A stretch of DNA of 64,000 nt, from positions 1 through 64,000 of IMG/VR virus record IMGVR_UViG_3300005518_000016. The stretch is one strand, 5' to 3'. Position numbers and translations under genes: made by a program. Below are positions 16,801 to 25,900 of the stretch, in pieces. The notes below the pieces were generated by a model. The model was not told the DNA's origin, searched no databases, and saw only the letters and a program-made list of their open reading frames with translations. Position 1 is the stretch's first letter. Each line of letters begins with the position of its first letter. This DNA comes from a virus.

Positions 16801-17289
16801 GGACGCCTCTTCCGCCTCCGGGCGACCGACGCCAACTACGGCAAGCTCTACCGGTGGCACCCCATTTTCGATGAGGAGCCCCTCGCCCTCACCCGGTGGG
16901 AGACCGAGGAGATCACCCACGGGATCTCCGGCTGGTCCAAACCCCTCGAAGCCTGGGTCACCCTCAGATCCTCCGGCACCGTCACCCTGACCATCACGGC
17001 CTACAACGCCAGCGGCACCGCCTTGGATACCTCGGCCTACCAGATCACCACCACGGCCGGGGCCAAGATCAAGAAGCGGGTGCTGCTCAACCCTTCCAAG
17101 GGCGTCCTCTTCACCTACGTCTTTACCGCCAGTGCCGCCTTCACCCTCTACCGGGAGGAATCGGAAGTGCTGGTGGAGGAGTGGCTGAGCGGGCAGGCCG
17201 ACTGGGTCCGACCGTTTGGGTCAGATGATTTAGACCCTCAGCGGCCTATGGGCGGGACTACGTTGGTTCCTAATCAGGTCCCTGTATGA
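13831..17289 (+). CDS. Large tail protein, nozzle/stabilisation type
   Basis: 1152 aa from ATG 13831, which overlaps the upstream stop. The first 130 residues (PFETPMRRIGRRLLNLTKPL; VRCLTGGPLEVRPGETAL) and following repeats match large beta-propeller-like tail proteins of short-tailed phages: FVFIGDRNKMRKID, FVSPFGVRLTSGGV and LIYNFLDKNWRSY are blade-like motifs. The C-terminal third is a set of beta-sandwich domains. I infer a nozzle or tail-tube B function closing the short tail. Its last 16 bases overlap an antisense HNH gene. Confidence 0.65.
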   Translation: MSQSWPAAAPDPFETPMRRIGRRLLNLTKPLTDLDPEELSRAINVRCLTGGPLEVRPGETALGTTTGTDNVHSLFRLNDPANSAFARLAGSATALYRGTTGAFTSVDTGYSGDPLTFCGVTLPLTGLPFVFIGDRNKMRKIDRTNAIQTIGLGDGALTSTALGTQLNISIAQFQLSDSTDAAAWTMTAGVDTAGTAAGAPTAADTGPVGDKAVSFTTAPGGAGAGLGYSSIVSIARTLNLTAFPGPVTVEDDDLIAFDAAINSDLNLIDSYSVYLVTSTFTAGVIPGTSGSQNLNAYYHTFTGTDLQSLVRWGNLGFPLRRGDFLRIGTDPAATWATVTGIVIVIQTSTNRAATMTFNGMYVEGGADPDVTDPTSVPYDYRVRNFNPSTGTRGNPSAVQAEANFLSPLRQPVTVTPTATGTAALRQEIFRRGGSPAAAQDWHYIGVNTSDGGVFSDTVSDETALTGEVLEIDNDQPVTSVNSSGVTVKNTIVPVFFLVEDYCFALGDLLQPGRLYRSKRSRPENWPATSYTDVCAASEELMNGGMIGSAGFCFSRTRMYAILNNSDGTFTTEPTECAEGMVGRWAMAETPYGIAFVSPFGVRLTSGGVPAPLSDEQIGPLFRGQAANGFNAIDLTVPTALKLEYHDTELWLTYADTGGTRRQLIYNFLDKNWRSYLFGTTISTAYSEPIQGGAASLLLGSFAAGGIYTHSGFSDLGSGIAYTIRTGALDFGDPALEKLFSQIRLEAEIFTSTLTVQAFLNAEATTVTAQTIVGTAGLKPYNFEPFGTTPMRARTVSVEFRGTAPTSGRPYWTVAGVSRQLQPMIVYNEATPWEELPGGEGYLWGCLITCDTGNTARTIEVEYTTNNGSITSAATLSITADGRKKIPFSWGAVLAQQVRLRPTGTCIPWIRFKVEWLSDPEPPRVPGWNTNWESFGSLSDKWLKGILLEADTFNVAKSVVVDIDQSLAAVNLGSLTFNGRTIQHLAFAKQKGRLFRLRATDANYGKLYRWHPIFDEEPLALTRWETEEITHGISGWSKPLEAWVTLRSSGTVTLTITAYNASGTALDTSAYQITTTAGAKIKKRVLLNPSKGVLFTYVFTASAAFTLYREESEVLVEEWLSGQADWVRPFGSDDLDPQRPMGGTTLVPNQVPV

Positions 17290-17777
17290 GCTCGCCGTCT
17301 GTTTGCCGCGGTCGTTCGTTCCGACTGAAGGCACCCACAACTTTGCGTCCATCCACTCCGAAGTTTGCCGATGTCCGTGACGATTTCTCGCCCGCAGTCA
17401 CATCGACAGCGCCAGAGCGTAATTCGTTTTGGTCTGCGAGGGAGAGCCTCCAGTGCAGTCAGACGGCCGAATCTCTGTCCTCGCAGGTCCATACGCTTGG
17501 CACCATTGCGGCGGGACAGTACCTGTTCCTTCCACGTCTCCCATCGGCAGTTCTCAGGGGAATAGGGTCCATCGCTGTTGATCCGTCCCAATGTCTGTTT
17601 ATTCGGTGGACGAGGCCCCATGTCTCCCACGAACGCAGGGTAGCTTATCAGCCAGCGGTCGCACATCGTGACACCACGGCCGCCGTAGAATCGGTACGAG
17701 CGGTTCTTGGGGTTAGTGCAACGGTTCTTTGCAGCCCACCACGCTTTGTACTCAGGCTTCCGAGCTGTGCTGGCCAT
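17274..17777 (-). CDS. HNH homing endonuclease with permuted zinc domain, antisense
   Basis: 167 aa. The N-terminal half carries the phage HNH pattern EYKAWWAAKNRCTNP, FYGGRGVTMCDRWL, FVGDMGPRPP and LGRINSDGPYSPENCRW. The C-terminal half is a DNA-binding zinc module (LRGQRFGRLTALE, WRCRCDCGREI, SCGCLQSE), which in the relatives I know usually comes first. It overlaps the 3' end of the large tail gene by 16 bases and is convergent with it. TAACAT 6 bases before its ATG may give a leaderless transcript. Confidence 0.85.
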   Translation of the reverse strand: MASTARKPEYKAWWAAKNRCTNPKNRSYRFYGGRGVTMCDRWLISYPAFVGDMGPRPPNKQTLGRINSDGPYSPENCRWETWKEQVLSRRNGAKRMDLRGQRFGRLTALEALPRRPKRITLWRCRCDCGREIVTDIGKLRSGWTQSCGCLQSERTTAANRRRAHTGT

Positions 17778-17789
17778 TCGGGTATGTTA
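17778..17789 (-). promoter_or_regulatory. Candidate leaderless -10 element of second antisense HNH gene
   Basis: Minus-strand TAACAT (17789-17784) then ACCCGA and ATG. The 39-base gap between this gene and the divergent fibre gene also contains the palindrome GTTAAC, so the region may hold start signals for both directions. No clear -35 box. Confidence 0.35.
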
Positions 17790-17816
17790 ACATGACTCGG
17801 CAGGATCGACAGTAAA

Positions 17817-19748
17817 ATGGCCGGGTACCCCTATACGTCGCAGGTTGAGGACTCGCCCACCCGGAAATCCCTGATCGCCGCCTTCGATCAGCTGACCAAG
17901 GCCCAATCGGATCTCGCTACCCTGATCGCCCGGGTGGACACCTTGGAGACGCCCGCCCCGGCGGCCCCCTCGACCACGACGATCGTCAGCACCGGCGGTG
18001 GCGGCGGGGGCGGCGGCCCGGCCTTCGGTTCCTTTGGCCCCGGGGATCTCATCGCGGTCGACTCCGCCTCCACCCTGATCGGCCTCCCGGACGTCATTGC
18101 CGGCAACGTCCTCCTGAGCGGCGGGATCAACACCCTCCCCTCGTGGGGGAAGCTCCAGCTGGCGACCCATGTGATCGGCACCCTCGCCGTCAACCACGGT
18201 GGCACCGGCCTGACCACCTACGCCGTCGGCGATCTCCTCTACGCCAGTGGTGCCGCGGCGCTCTCCCGCCTCGCTGACGTCGCCGCCGGATCCTATCTCC
18301 GGAGTGGCGGGGTGGGCGCCGCCCCGGTCTGGTCCACTCCGACCCTTCCCAATTCCGCCACCACCGGTGATCTCCTCTATGCCTCGGCGGCCAACGTCTA
18401 CAGCAACCTCGCCGATGTGGCGACCGGCAACGCCCTGATCTCCGGCGGGGTGGGAGCCGCTCCCAGTTGGGGCAAGATCGGCCTGACCACCCATGTCTCA
18501 GGGGACCTCCCCTTCTCCAGCTTCGTGCAGGCCAGCGCCGCCTCCAAACTCGTAGGCCGTGGGAGTGCCAGCGGAGCCGGGGATTTCGAGGAGATCACCC
18601 TCGGCACCGGCCTGACCATGACGGGCACGACTCTCAGCGCTAGCGGTGGAGCGCCCGGAGGGTCCAACACGCAGGTTCAATTCAACAACTCCGGTGCCTT
18701 CGGGGGTGACGCCGACCTGACGTTTGTCACCGATACCCTCACCGCGACCAAGCTCGTCGCCCCGACCTCGGTGAGTACCCCCTCGATCATCACGGCCTCG
18801 GGTGCCCTGACGGTTACCCCAGCGGCGGGGTCAAATCTTAATATCGCGCTCTCCACCACTGGGGATTTTGCTGTCAACACCAGCCAGCTATATGTGGACA
18901 CTAGCGCGGCGAAGGTGGGAATAGGCACGACGAGCCCAACGGGGATTTTTCAGGTGGGCGGAAGCACCAACACTGATTATCCCTTCTATGTGACGCAAGG
19001 TTCCTCTGCGGGGGCGTTTACCGGTTCTTACGAGGTAGAAATCCGCACGTTTGCTCAGGCCGCGCTCCACGGTATGTTGATATGCCACAACGAAGGGACG
19101 GCCGGGCGCCGGATTCTTGATTTAGCGAACAGCAGTGGGGTGGTGGTGCAGGTTGACGGGCTGGGGAAGATCCTCGGCCCCAGCGGGAGTGCGTCCGCGC
19201 CGACGTTTTCGGCCAACACTGATGCCAACACCGGCATGTATTTCGATGGGGCCGATGCCCTGAAATTCTCCACCAACGGCACCCTCCGCCTCAACATCTC
19301 CAGTACCGGGATCCACACCATGTCGGCCTATGGTGCTGGGACTGCGACGTTTGATGCCGCCGGGGTGATCTCCTCGACCTCGGACGAGCGGCTCAAGGAC
19401 ATCCAGGGGTCCTACACGGGGGGCCTCCCCGAGGTCCTTCACCTCGATCCGATCCGCTTCCGCTACCGCCCTGAGTCGGGCATGGAGACCAGCCGCACCT
19501 ATATCGGCTTCTCGGCCCAGAACGTCATGCGGGTGATCCCCGGAGCGGTTGGCAAATCCCCCTTGGGCTACTACTCCCTGAACGACCGGGGGATCCTCGC
19601 CGCGCTGGTCAACAGCGTGAAGACCCTGCAGGAGGAGATCGCCATCCTCGCCGCAGCGTTGGGGCAGCCCCTGCCAGACCTCACGCCGATCTATCATGAG
19701 GGCGAGGATGGGATTATCCTGCCCGTGTTGGAGGATCTCCATGGCTGA
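17817..19748 (+). CDS. Tail fibre with C-terminal S74 intramolecular chaperone
   Basis: 643 aa. The N-terminus (residues 1-50) is a helix for virion attachment. Residues 75-250 hold repeated units of the type LADVAxGxxLxSGGVGAAPxW and VNHGGTGLTTYAVGDLLYAS; the shaft later shows VGIGTTSPTGIFQVGGS. The end (TSDERLKDIQGSYTGGL, FSAQNVMRVIPGAV, LNDRGILAALVNSVKTLQEE) is the Peptidase_S74 auto-cleaving trimerisation chaperone with its Ser-Asp...Leu-Lys motif. The segment from about 18.83 to 19.19 kb has visibly lower codon GC bias, as expected of exchanged receptor-binding modules. Confidence 0.85.
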   Translation: MAGYPYTSQVEDSPTRKSLIAAFDQLTKAQSDLATLIARVDTLETPAPAAPSTTTIVSTGGGGGGGGPAFGSFGPGDLIAVDSASTLIGLPDVIAGNVLLSGGINTLPSWGKLQLATHVIGTLAVNHGGTGLTTYAVGDLLYASGAAALSRLADVAAGSYLRSGGVGAAPVWSTPTLPNSATTGDLLYASAANVYSNLADVATGNALISGGVGAAPSWGKIGLTTHVSGDLPFSSFVQASAASKLVGRGSASGAGDFEEITLGTGLTMTGTTLSASGGAPGGSNTQVQFNNSGAFGGDADLTFVTDTLTATKLVAPTSVSTPSIITASGALTVTPAAGSNLNIALSTTGDFAVNTSQLYVDTSAAKVGIGTTSPTGIFQVGGSTNTDYPFYVTQGSSAGAFTGSYEVEIRTFAQAALHGMLICHNEGTAGRRILDLANSSGVVVQVDGLGKILGPSGSASAPTFSANTDANTGMYFDGADALKFSTNGTLRLNISSTGIHTMSAYGAGTATFDAAGVISSTSDERLKDIQGSYTGGLPEVLHLDPIRFRYRPESGMETSRTYIGFSAQNVMRVIPGAVGKSPLGYYSLNDRGILAALVNSVKTLQEEIAILAAALGQPLPDLTPIYHEGEDGIILPVLEDLHG

Positions 19749-20028
19749 ATCACTCACCCTCTCCGCCCCGGTCACCCCACCCACCCTGACCGAGTGGCGT
19801 GTGGTCCGGATGGATCTGAACCGGGAGGAGCAGATTGTGTATCTGGCGGTGCGATCCAATACCGGGGCGCGGGTAGAGCGGACCGAGCGGGGGCAGACGG
19901 CCCTTGACCTCCTGATCGCCCTGAACAAGGCCAACCTGACCATCAAATCGCTGGAGCGGCGGACCTTGGAGTACCTCCAGACCAAGGGAGACCTCCCCGC
20001 CGGCTCCGTAACAGGGACACCTGACTGA
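19741..20028 (+). CDS. Fibre-adjacent hypothetical protein, 95 aa
   Basis: Begins MAESLTLSAPVTPPTLTEWR inside the end of the fibre gene (8-base overlap) and carries a central helix TALDLLIALNKANLTIKSLE. Strong coupling to the fibre and the next gene (TGATG) suggests a tail accessory or fibre-assembly role. No domain recognised. Confidence 0.6.
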   Translation: MAESLTLSAPVTPPTLTEWRVVRMDLNREEQIVYLAVRSNTGARVERTERGQTALDLLIALNKANLTIKSLERRTLEYLQTKGDLPAGSVTGTPD

Positions 20029-20255
20029 TGCCACCTGACTCCAACGGCCATCACCCACTCGATCCGCTGGTCTACTACCGGTTCAAGGCCGCGGTGCTGG
20101 CCCTGCAACTCTTCGACGCGCAGGTCATGGCCAGCCGCGCCGCGCTGCTCGAGACCTACACCCGGACCTGCACCGAAGCGGGGCTGGATCCGGCTCTGCC
20201 CTACGTGCTGCGGGATGCCGACACCAGTGTGAGCCTTAGAGATCGCCCCACATGA
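20028..20255 (+). CDS. Small helical protein, 75 aa
   Basis: Helical core VYYRFKAAVLALQLFDAQVM and ASRAALLETYTRTC, no membrane-length hydrophobic segment. Overlaps both neighbours by four bases or fewer. Function unknown; part of the fibre-to-ejection-protein bridge. Confidence 0.55.
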   Translation: MPPDSNGHHPLDPLVYYRFKAAVLALQLFDAQVMASRAALLETYTRTCTEAGLDPALPYVLRDADTSVSLRDRPT

Positions 20256-20644
20256 CCAGAGCCTTTCTCCTGCCCCTGGATCAGCGTGCGCGTCTCAGAG
20301 AAGCGGGTGGTCCCTTGGCCGAGGCCGATCTCACCCAACTCGATCTGGAAGCCCTGCCAGTGGTGGAGGTCGATGGGTCGATCGTCGCCTACTGGCCCAT
20401 TTTCTACGCCCTGCACCTTGAGCCACTCTGGATCGTCGAGGATCAGCGGGCCCGGCGGCCGGTCGTCAAAGGGTTGCTGGACCTGATGCGGGAGTCCCTT
20501 GCCCTCATCGGCAAACCAGTGGCCTTCGCGGTGATCGACCCTGACACCCCAATTTTAGCCTTGGCCGAGCGTCTGGGATTTGACCGAGTCCCGGGAGATC
20601 TCTACTATGTGACCGCGCCGGCCGTGCCGCCGGTGGAGGTGTAG
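20252..20644 (+). CDS. GNAT-like small protein
   Basis: 130 aa. Pattern VDGSIVAYWPIFYALHLEPL, a central helix VKGLLDLMRESLAL, VAFAVIDPDTPI, and LAERLGFDRVPGDLYYV resembles the core of a short GNAT acetyltransferase fold: acceptor-binding strand, acetyl-CoA loop position and closing LGF strand. The usual acetyl-CoA P-loop (Q/RxxGxG/A) is not obvious, so it may be degenerate and structural. Similar short GNAT-like genes occur near tail genes in other phages. Substrate unknown. Confidence 0.45.
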   Translation: MTRAFLLPLDQRARLREAGGPLAEADLTQLDLEALPVVEVDGSIVAYWPIFYALHLEPLWIVEDQRARRPVVKGLLDLMRESLALIGKPVAFAVIDPDTPILALAERLGFDRVPGDLYYVTAPAVPPVEV

Positions 20645-20648
20645 CCCT

Positions 20649-21353
20649 ATGGCTGCTGCCGCAGTCCCCGCCGCGATCAAGATCGGCTCCATGGTTGGGG
20701 GATCCCTCCTCGCCAAGAAGCTCTCCGGCCCCACCAGGGAGCAGAAGGCCGGGATGGCCACGACCCAAGGGGCGGCGACCCAACTCGGCACCGCCGCTCC
20801 TCAGCTGATGGGCCAAGGTCAGCAGCTGACCCAGCAGGGGGCGGGGTATGCCGGTGCCGCCGGGAACTACTACCAGAAGCTCCTCGGCTCCAGAGCAGGA
20901 TTGCGGGAGGCGACCGCCCCTGATACGGCTGCGGCGCTCGACTACTACAAGGGAGCCGCTGGCAGCATCGGCCGCACGATGACCGGCGGCGCCCGGGACA
21001 ACGCGCTGGCCGAGCTCGAGCGGGACAAGGCTGGCAAGCTCGCCCTGATGCCCGCCATGGCTCGAAGCGCCGCCGCCACCGGTGCCGTCGGCGCCTCCGC
21101 CCCCTTCTTCCAGGCCGGCGCCAGCCAGTCTGGCCAGGGGGTCTACGCCGGTGGCACCGCGGCCCAGGCCGGCAATGCCCTCTACAACCAGGCCTCGGAT
21201 CTGGCCGAGCAGCAGCGGAAGGCCGGCTCCTCCTACGGCAACATGATCTACGACGCGGTGAGCGGCTGGAAACCACGGCTGCCCGGCGGCGGGCGCGCTC
21301 CCCGCGGCGGCCTCAACCCGGGTGACATCTTCCGCGGGGGGGTCGGCTTCTGA
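20649..21353 (+). CDS. Probable internal virion / ejection protein 1
   Basis: 234 aa, preceded by GGAGG. Alanine/glycine/glutamine-rich with long amphipathic helices (MVGGSLLAKKLSGPTREQKA; ALAELERDKAGKLALMPAMA), the composition of podovirus ejection proteins that leave the capsid with the DNA. Ends with a Gly/Arg-rich tail. First of three consecutive genes of this type. Confidence 0.6.
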   Translation: MAAAAVPAAIKIGSMVGGSLLAKKLSGPTREQKAGMATTQGAATQLGTAAPQLMGQGQQLTQQGAGYAGAAGNYYQKLLGSRAGLREATAPDTAAALDYYKGAAGSIGRTMTGGARDNALAELERDKAGKLALMPAMARSAAATGAVGASAPFFQAGASQSGQGVYAGGTAAQAGNALYNQASDLAEQQRKAGSSYGNMIYDAVSGWKPRLPGGGRAPRGGLNPGDIFRGGVGF

Positions 21354-22909
21354 TGCCCGGCAGTCCCTTCTACAGCGGTCTCTTCGAGGGCTTCCAGGGC
21401 CGTCGGCAGAGCGAGTACGAGCGCAACCTCGAGGCGGAGGGGAAGGCGCGGGAGGCGGAATCCAACGTCTACAAATACCTCCTCCAGTCGACCGATCCCA
21501 AGATCCAATCCCTCGCCATGGCAGGACTCTTCGAGAGTGCCCGCCCCGGGACCCGGGCCAAGGGGCTGCGGGGGTTCATGGGCGAGGTACAGGGCGGGGA
21601 GATTTACCCGCAGATTCTCTCGGCCATGGAGGAGCAGGTTCCCGATGCCGGGACGCCCTCGGCCAAGCCCCAGAGTGCCGCGCTCCCCTCGACCACCCCG
21701 GTCCACGGTGGGCCGATCGGGACCACTCCGCCCCAAGGACCACCGGCTGCCGCAGCGATGCCGCAGGTGCCAGAGGACATCACGGCCGCCTTGGGGATGG
21801 GGGCTCCGGAGTCCGGGTTTGGGGCCCCGGCCCCGGGCGGTCCTGCGGGTATGGGCATGGTTGGACAAGCTCCGCCGGAGCACCCGACTCACCGCCGCGG
21901 CACCGGTGTCCCGACGGCTGAGGAAGTAGCCGCACGGACGATGCGGGCGCAGTTACAGGCCCGGATCCAAGTAGCGACCGAGTCCCTGACCGAGGCCGGA
22001 GCCACCCCCGACGAGATCCAGCGGACGATCATGGGCATGATGGGGGCGCCGCAGAATGCCCGGATGTTCGATACCCCGACCTTCGCGGTCATCGACCCAA
22101 CGACCAACCAGCCCACCCCGGTCTCCTTCGACCACACGACCGGCAGGTTCGCCTTCCCGGATGGATCGCCAGTGCCACGAGGAGCCAAGTATGTCCGGAT
22201 GGCCGGGAGTGCCGGTGCTCCGCTGACGACCAAGATCCCCGACACACCCGAGGGCCGTCAGTATCTCATCGCCAACGGAGCCGACCCGGTTGAGGTCAAT
22301 GCCGGCAGCCCCACCCACTACTGGAAGCTGGTGACCAAGCCCGATGGCACGGTTGGTGTGCAGGCGGATATATTCGTGCCTCCTCCAAACTTCATCGGCA
22401 CCGCCCAAGGCCTCGACGCCAATGGCAACCCGGTGTTGTTTGGTGTCCCCCGAGGCGGGGGGGCTCCGGGACCGGGCAATATCATTGCCCCAGCGGTGAC
22501 CGGCCAGCCGACCGAGGAGCAATCGAATGCCGCCGCCCTCCTTGCCGAGATCAACGAGGCGGTCAAGGCCGCCGAAGCCCCGGTCTACCCCGGCCAGCCG
22601 CCCCAGCGTCTCACCCCGCTCCAGCGCGACACTATTGCCCGTGAACGTGCCTCGGCCGCCAGACTCCCCTACACCACCTACTACGAGGTCCAGCAGGCCG
22701 CCCGGCAGCAGCGGCGGCCCTCACCCTCCCCGACCACCCCGAAGCCTGCCGCGGTGCCTGGAGGCGGCGGGAGCGCCATGAGCTTGGCCGATCAGGTGCG
22801 GGCGGATCTCCTCGCCCAGCAGGCTGGCAGGGCAGGTGCGGCACCAGCGCCACCGCCCGCCGCCGCCCCACCCGCCCGGGCCCGAGGGGCTGGCCCCGCA
22901 GGTCGCTAG
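21353..22909 (+). CDS. Probable internal virion / ejection protein 2
   Basis: 518 aa, coupled to the upstream gene by TGATG. Helical N-terminus (YSGLFEGFQGRRQSEYERNL), a Pro/Ala/Gly linker at 100-180, a folded middle (ARMFDTPTFAVIDPTTNQPT; YWKLVTKPDGTVGV), and a Pro/Ala/Arg-rich disordered tail. Fits a middle ejection protein that spans the envelope with its partners. No enzymatic motif is visible. Confidence 0.55.
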   Translation: MPGSPFYSGLFEGFQGRRQSEYERNLEAEGKAREAESNVYKYLLQSTDPKIQSLAMAGLFESARPGTRAKGLRGFMGEVQGGEIYPQILSAMEEQVPDAGTPSAKPQSAALPSTTPVHGGPIGTTPPQGPPAAAAMPQVPEDITAALGMGAPESGFGAPAPGGPAGMGMVGQAPPEHPTHRRGTGVPTAEEVAARTMRAQLQARIQVATESLTEAGATPDEIQRTIMGMMGAPQNARMFDTPTFAVIDPTTNQPTPVSFDHTTGRFAFPDGSPVPRGAKYVRMAGSAGAPLTTKIPDTPEGRQYLIANGADPVEVNAGSPTHYWKLVTKPDGTVGVQADIFVPPPNFIGTAQGLDANGNPVLFGVPRGGGAPGPGNIIAPAVTGQPTEEQSNAAALLAEINEAVKAAEAPVYPGQPPQRLTPLQRDTIARERASAARLPYTTYYEVQQAARQQRRPSPSPTTPKPAAVPGGGGSAMSLADQVRADLLAQQAGRAGAAPAPPPAAAPPARARGAGPAGR

Positions 22910-25900
22910 ATGCCCGGCGAGCGCTTCCATCCCACCGCGGTGGCGGGGAGCTACCGTCGGCTCAACCCCGGGAAGTTCGATGAGTTCACCGACGCGGAGC
23001 TGATCGACTCCATTAAACGGATCGATCCCCAGACCTACCAACTCATCGATCCCCAACTCCTCGGGGCGGAGATCCTCGGCGACTCCCGGAAGACTCCACC
23101 CCCTCCACCCACTGGTGACGAGGTCCCGAAGCCCTTGGGCATCTATCACCCGCCCCCCTCCAACCTCGACGTTGCCTCGCAGACCGCCCTGCGACTCGGT
23201 GGCGGCGCGGTCGGGGGCTTCGTCGGTGGACTGACGACCACCCCTTCCATCTTCGGTGTCCCCGTCGGTGTCACCGCTGGTATCGCATCCGGCTTGGGTG
23301 CCGGGGAGATCGCCGCCCAGAAGTACGCCGACTATATGGGGGTTGGCCCCCCGGAGATCGACTGGCCATCTGTGGGGGTGCAAGGGGCCTTGGGGTTGGT
23401 CCCCTTTGGAGAGGTCGCTGGCATGGGTCCGGTGGCGGCGACAGCCGTGCGAGCCGGGCAGAACGCCTTGCTGGGCACCGCGGGCACCCTCGCCGAGGAT
23501 GTGACCCACGGGCGTCGTCCCACGGCGGGCGAGGTGGCCACGGCCGTAGCGACCGGCGCGGTGTTTGGTGGCGCGATGCACGGGGCCGGTGCGGTCTACG
23601 GCGCCGCCCGCAACGCCGCCCCCTCCTTCGCCCCGGAGACCTTCGACCTGCCAGCCGGCGCTGCCCCACCGCCCTCCGCGCCTGAGCTGGCCCAGACCGC
23701 CGCCGCCGTCCGGCAGCTCGAGGCCCAGGAGATCTCCAAGGAATTTGCGAAACGAGGCTGGTCGATCCCGGCGGCACAACGGGGGACGCTGGCGTACGGG
23801 CAGGAGGCCAAGGCCTACCTGGAAACCATTGCCGGGCTGGTGGAACAGGAGGGGGTGCCGCCGATGATGCCGGAGGTCGGGCCTGTGCCTGCGGCGCCTC
23901 CTCCCCAGAAGCTCCTGCCGCCCAGCCCCATCATTGGCTACGGCCCCGAGGGTCCGCCCCCCTCCGATTTCGTCGTCCCAGGGACGCCCCAGCGCGGCGT
24001 GCAGGCCCAACCCACCATCGATCGGCTCGGGGAGCAACTTGAATCCAACTTGGGTACCGGCCCGGAAGGCCCGCCGCGGCTGAGCACCACCCGACAGATC
24101 GCCCTCACGCCGCCGCCGGAACGTCCTCCGATCGCTACAGACAGGCCGCTACTTGAGGGTGGAACGCCTCCCGAACGCCCCCAGACACAGATCCAGAAGC
24201 CCGCGACGCCCGGCCAGCCCTATCTCCCTGAGGCCACCCGGCCCCGGCCGCTCGATCGGACCTACGCCGAAGGGCCCAACGCCGGCCCGCGGCGCGAGAA
24301 CGAGCCCCATGGCGTGCCCCGGCCCTACAAGCGGAAGGTCTACACCCCGGGCTCGTCCAAGACCCGCTACGAGAAGCCCCAGGATGTGACCGCCGAGGAC
24401 CCCGCGACCTACCCGCCGGAGGTCCGCCGCGAGATGGCCCGGATGGTGGCCGAGCTCGAGGAGTTCCAGTGGCAGCCGGGGAAGTACATCAGTATGCCCT
24501 CGGGCACGGGGAACCGGCACAGCGGCTGGTCCCACTACATCGCGCCCAATACGTGGGCCCCGGTCTCGGAGGATATCTACCTGCACCTGCCCCAGCGTAG
24601 CCCGGACCGGGCGACCTTCCTGCCGGCGATCCGGGAGGCGCTACTGGAGGGGAAGGGGAGTCTGATCTCGGACGTGGCGGCGAAGATCGCCCGGGAGCGG
24701 CTAGCGGAAGAGGCCGCCGGGACCGCGATGGCCCACCGGACCTACAAGGCCGCACTGCCCCCGGGGGCTGGAGACGACATCATCGGCTGGATCGATGAGG
24801 CGGGGAACCGGGCCCTGCCGGATCAGGACCTCACACCGGAGCAGCAGGAAGTCCGGGAGATGTCGACTGACGAGATCCGGGCCTACCTGAAGATCCGGGA
24901 GGAGGGGCTGTTGCCACAGGATGAGTGGGGGCAGGCCTTTGAGCGGGCGCTGGTGAACGAGGCGACGCGGAAGGGGCTGATCCGGCCGGAGCAGCAGAAC
25001 CTGACGATGGAGGGGCCGGGCGGAGCGAAGGGACCGACCCTCTTTGATTTCGAGGGGGAGGAGCCGCCGGAGAAGCCGAAGGCCCTCGGGGGGAGCGCCG
25101 CCGATGATGCCCTGATCGCCGAGCTCAACGACGAGATCCGGAAGACCCGGGACCTGGAGTTTGTGGATCCCAACGAGCCGGCCAACGCGCGGCTGCAGCG
25201 GTTTGCGGGGGAGACGGCGCCGGAGCAGCCGGCGCTGCCTGGAGCCGAGGGTGTGCGCGAGCAGGAGATCCCTACCCCCGAGGTGGCCGAGGCCCCCTTC
25301 GCCCTGACCCCCGAGGCCGCCCCTCCCTCGAAGCCTGTGCAGGAGTCCCTCTTCGGCGCACCACCCGCCAAGCCCCGCACCCCCGAAGTCGTCTCGGCCG
25401 AGCCTGAATTGCCCATCGGCGAGCGCCGCCCCCCCTCCCTCTTCGACCGCCTGATGGACGAGGAGGGGGTCCTGATCATCCCCAAGAAGCTCGCCGGTGA
25501 TCGTGCCGGCTTCAAGAAATGGCTGGCTGATCAAGAGAAGGATCATGGTGACGAATCGTGGTTTAACCAGGCCGAGGAGGCCATCGCGGCCGGGGATCAT
25601 GATCGCGCGTGGCGGATCGCCTCGGCCGCCGGGGTCCGATCCTTCGCCAAGGCTGCCGCCGCCGCCTCCACCCCACAGGAAGAGGAGGCTCTCAGACGTG
25701 CTGTTAAAGGGACCGCGCTGCAGGCAGACATCCAGACCCAGATCGTCGGGCAGGCCCGGCGCCGGAGTATCCCCAAGGCCGAGCAGGCCCCCTACGTCCC
25801 GGACTTCCCACCCTCGGCCAGAGTCTCGCAGGCCGGTGCCGCCAGAGGCCGCGCCACGATCGGGCCCGCAGGCATCGTCAACCCCGGCCCGCCGCAGCGC

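Noticed and set aside
13627-16920. Two long minus-strand open frames (509 and 390 codons)
   Set aside because: Shadows of the 1152-aa tail protein gene with Gly/Glu/Val-rich non-protein-like composition.
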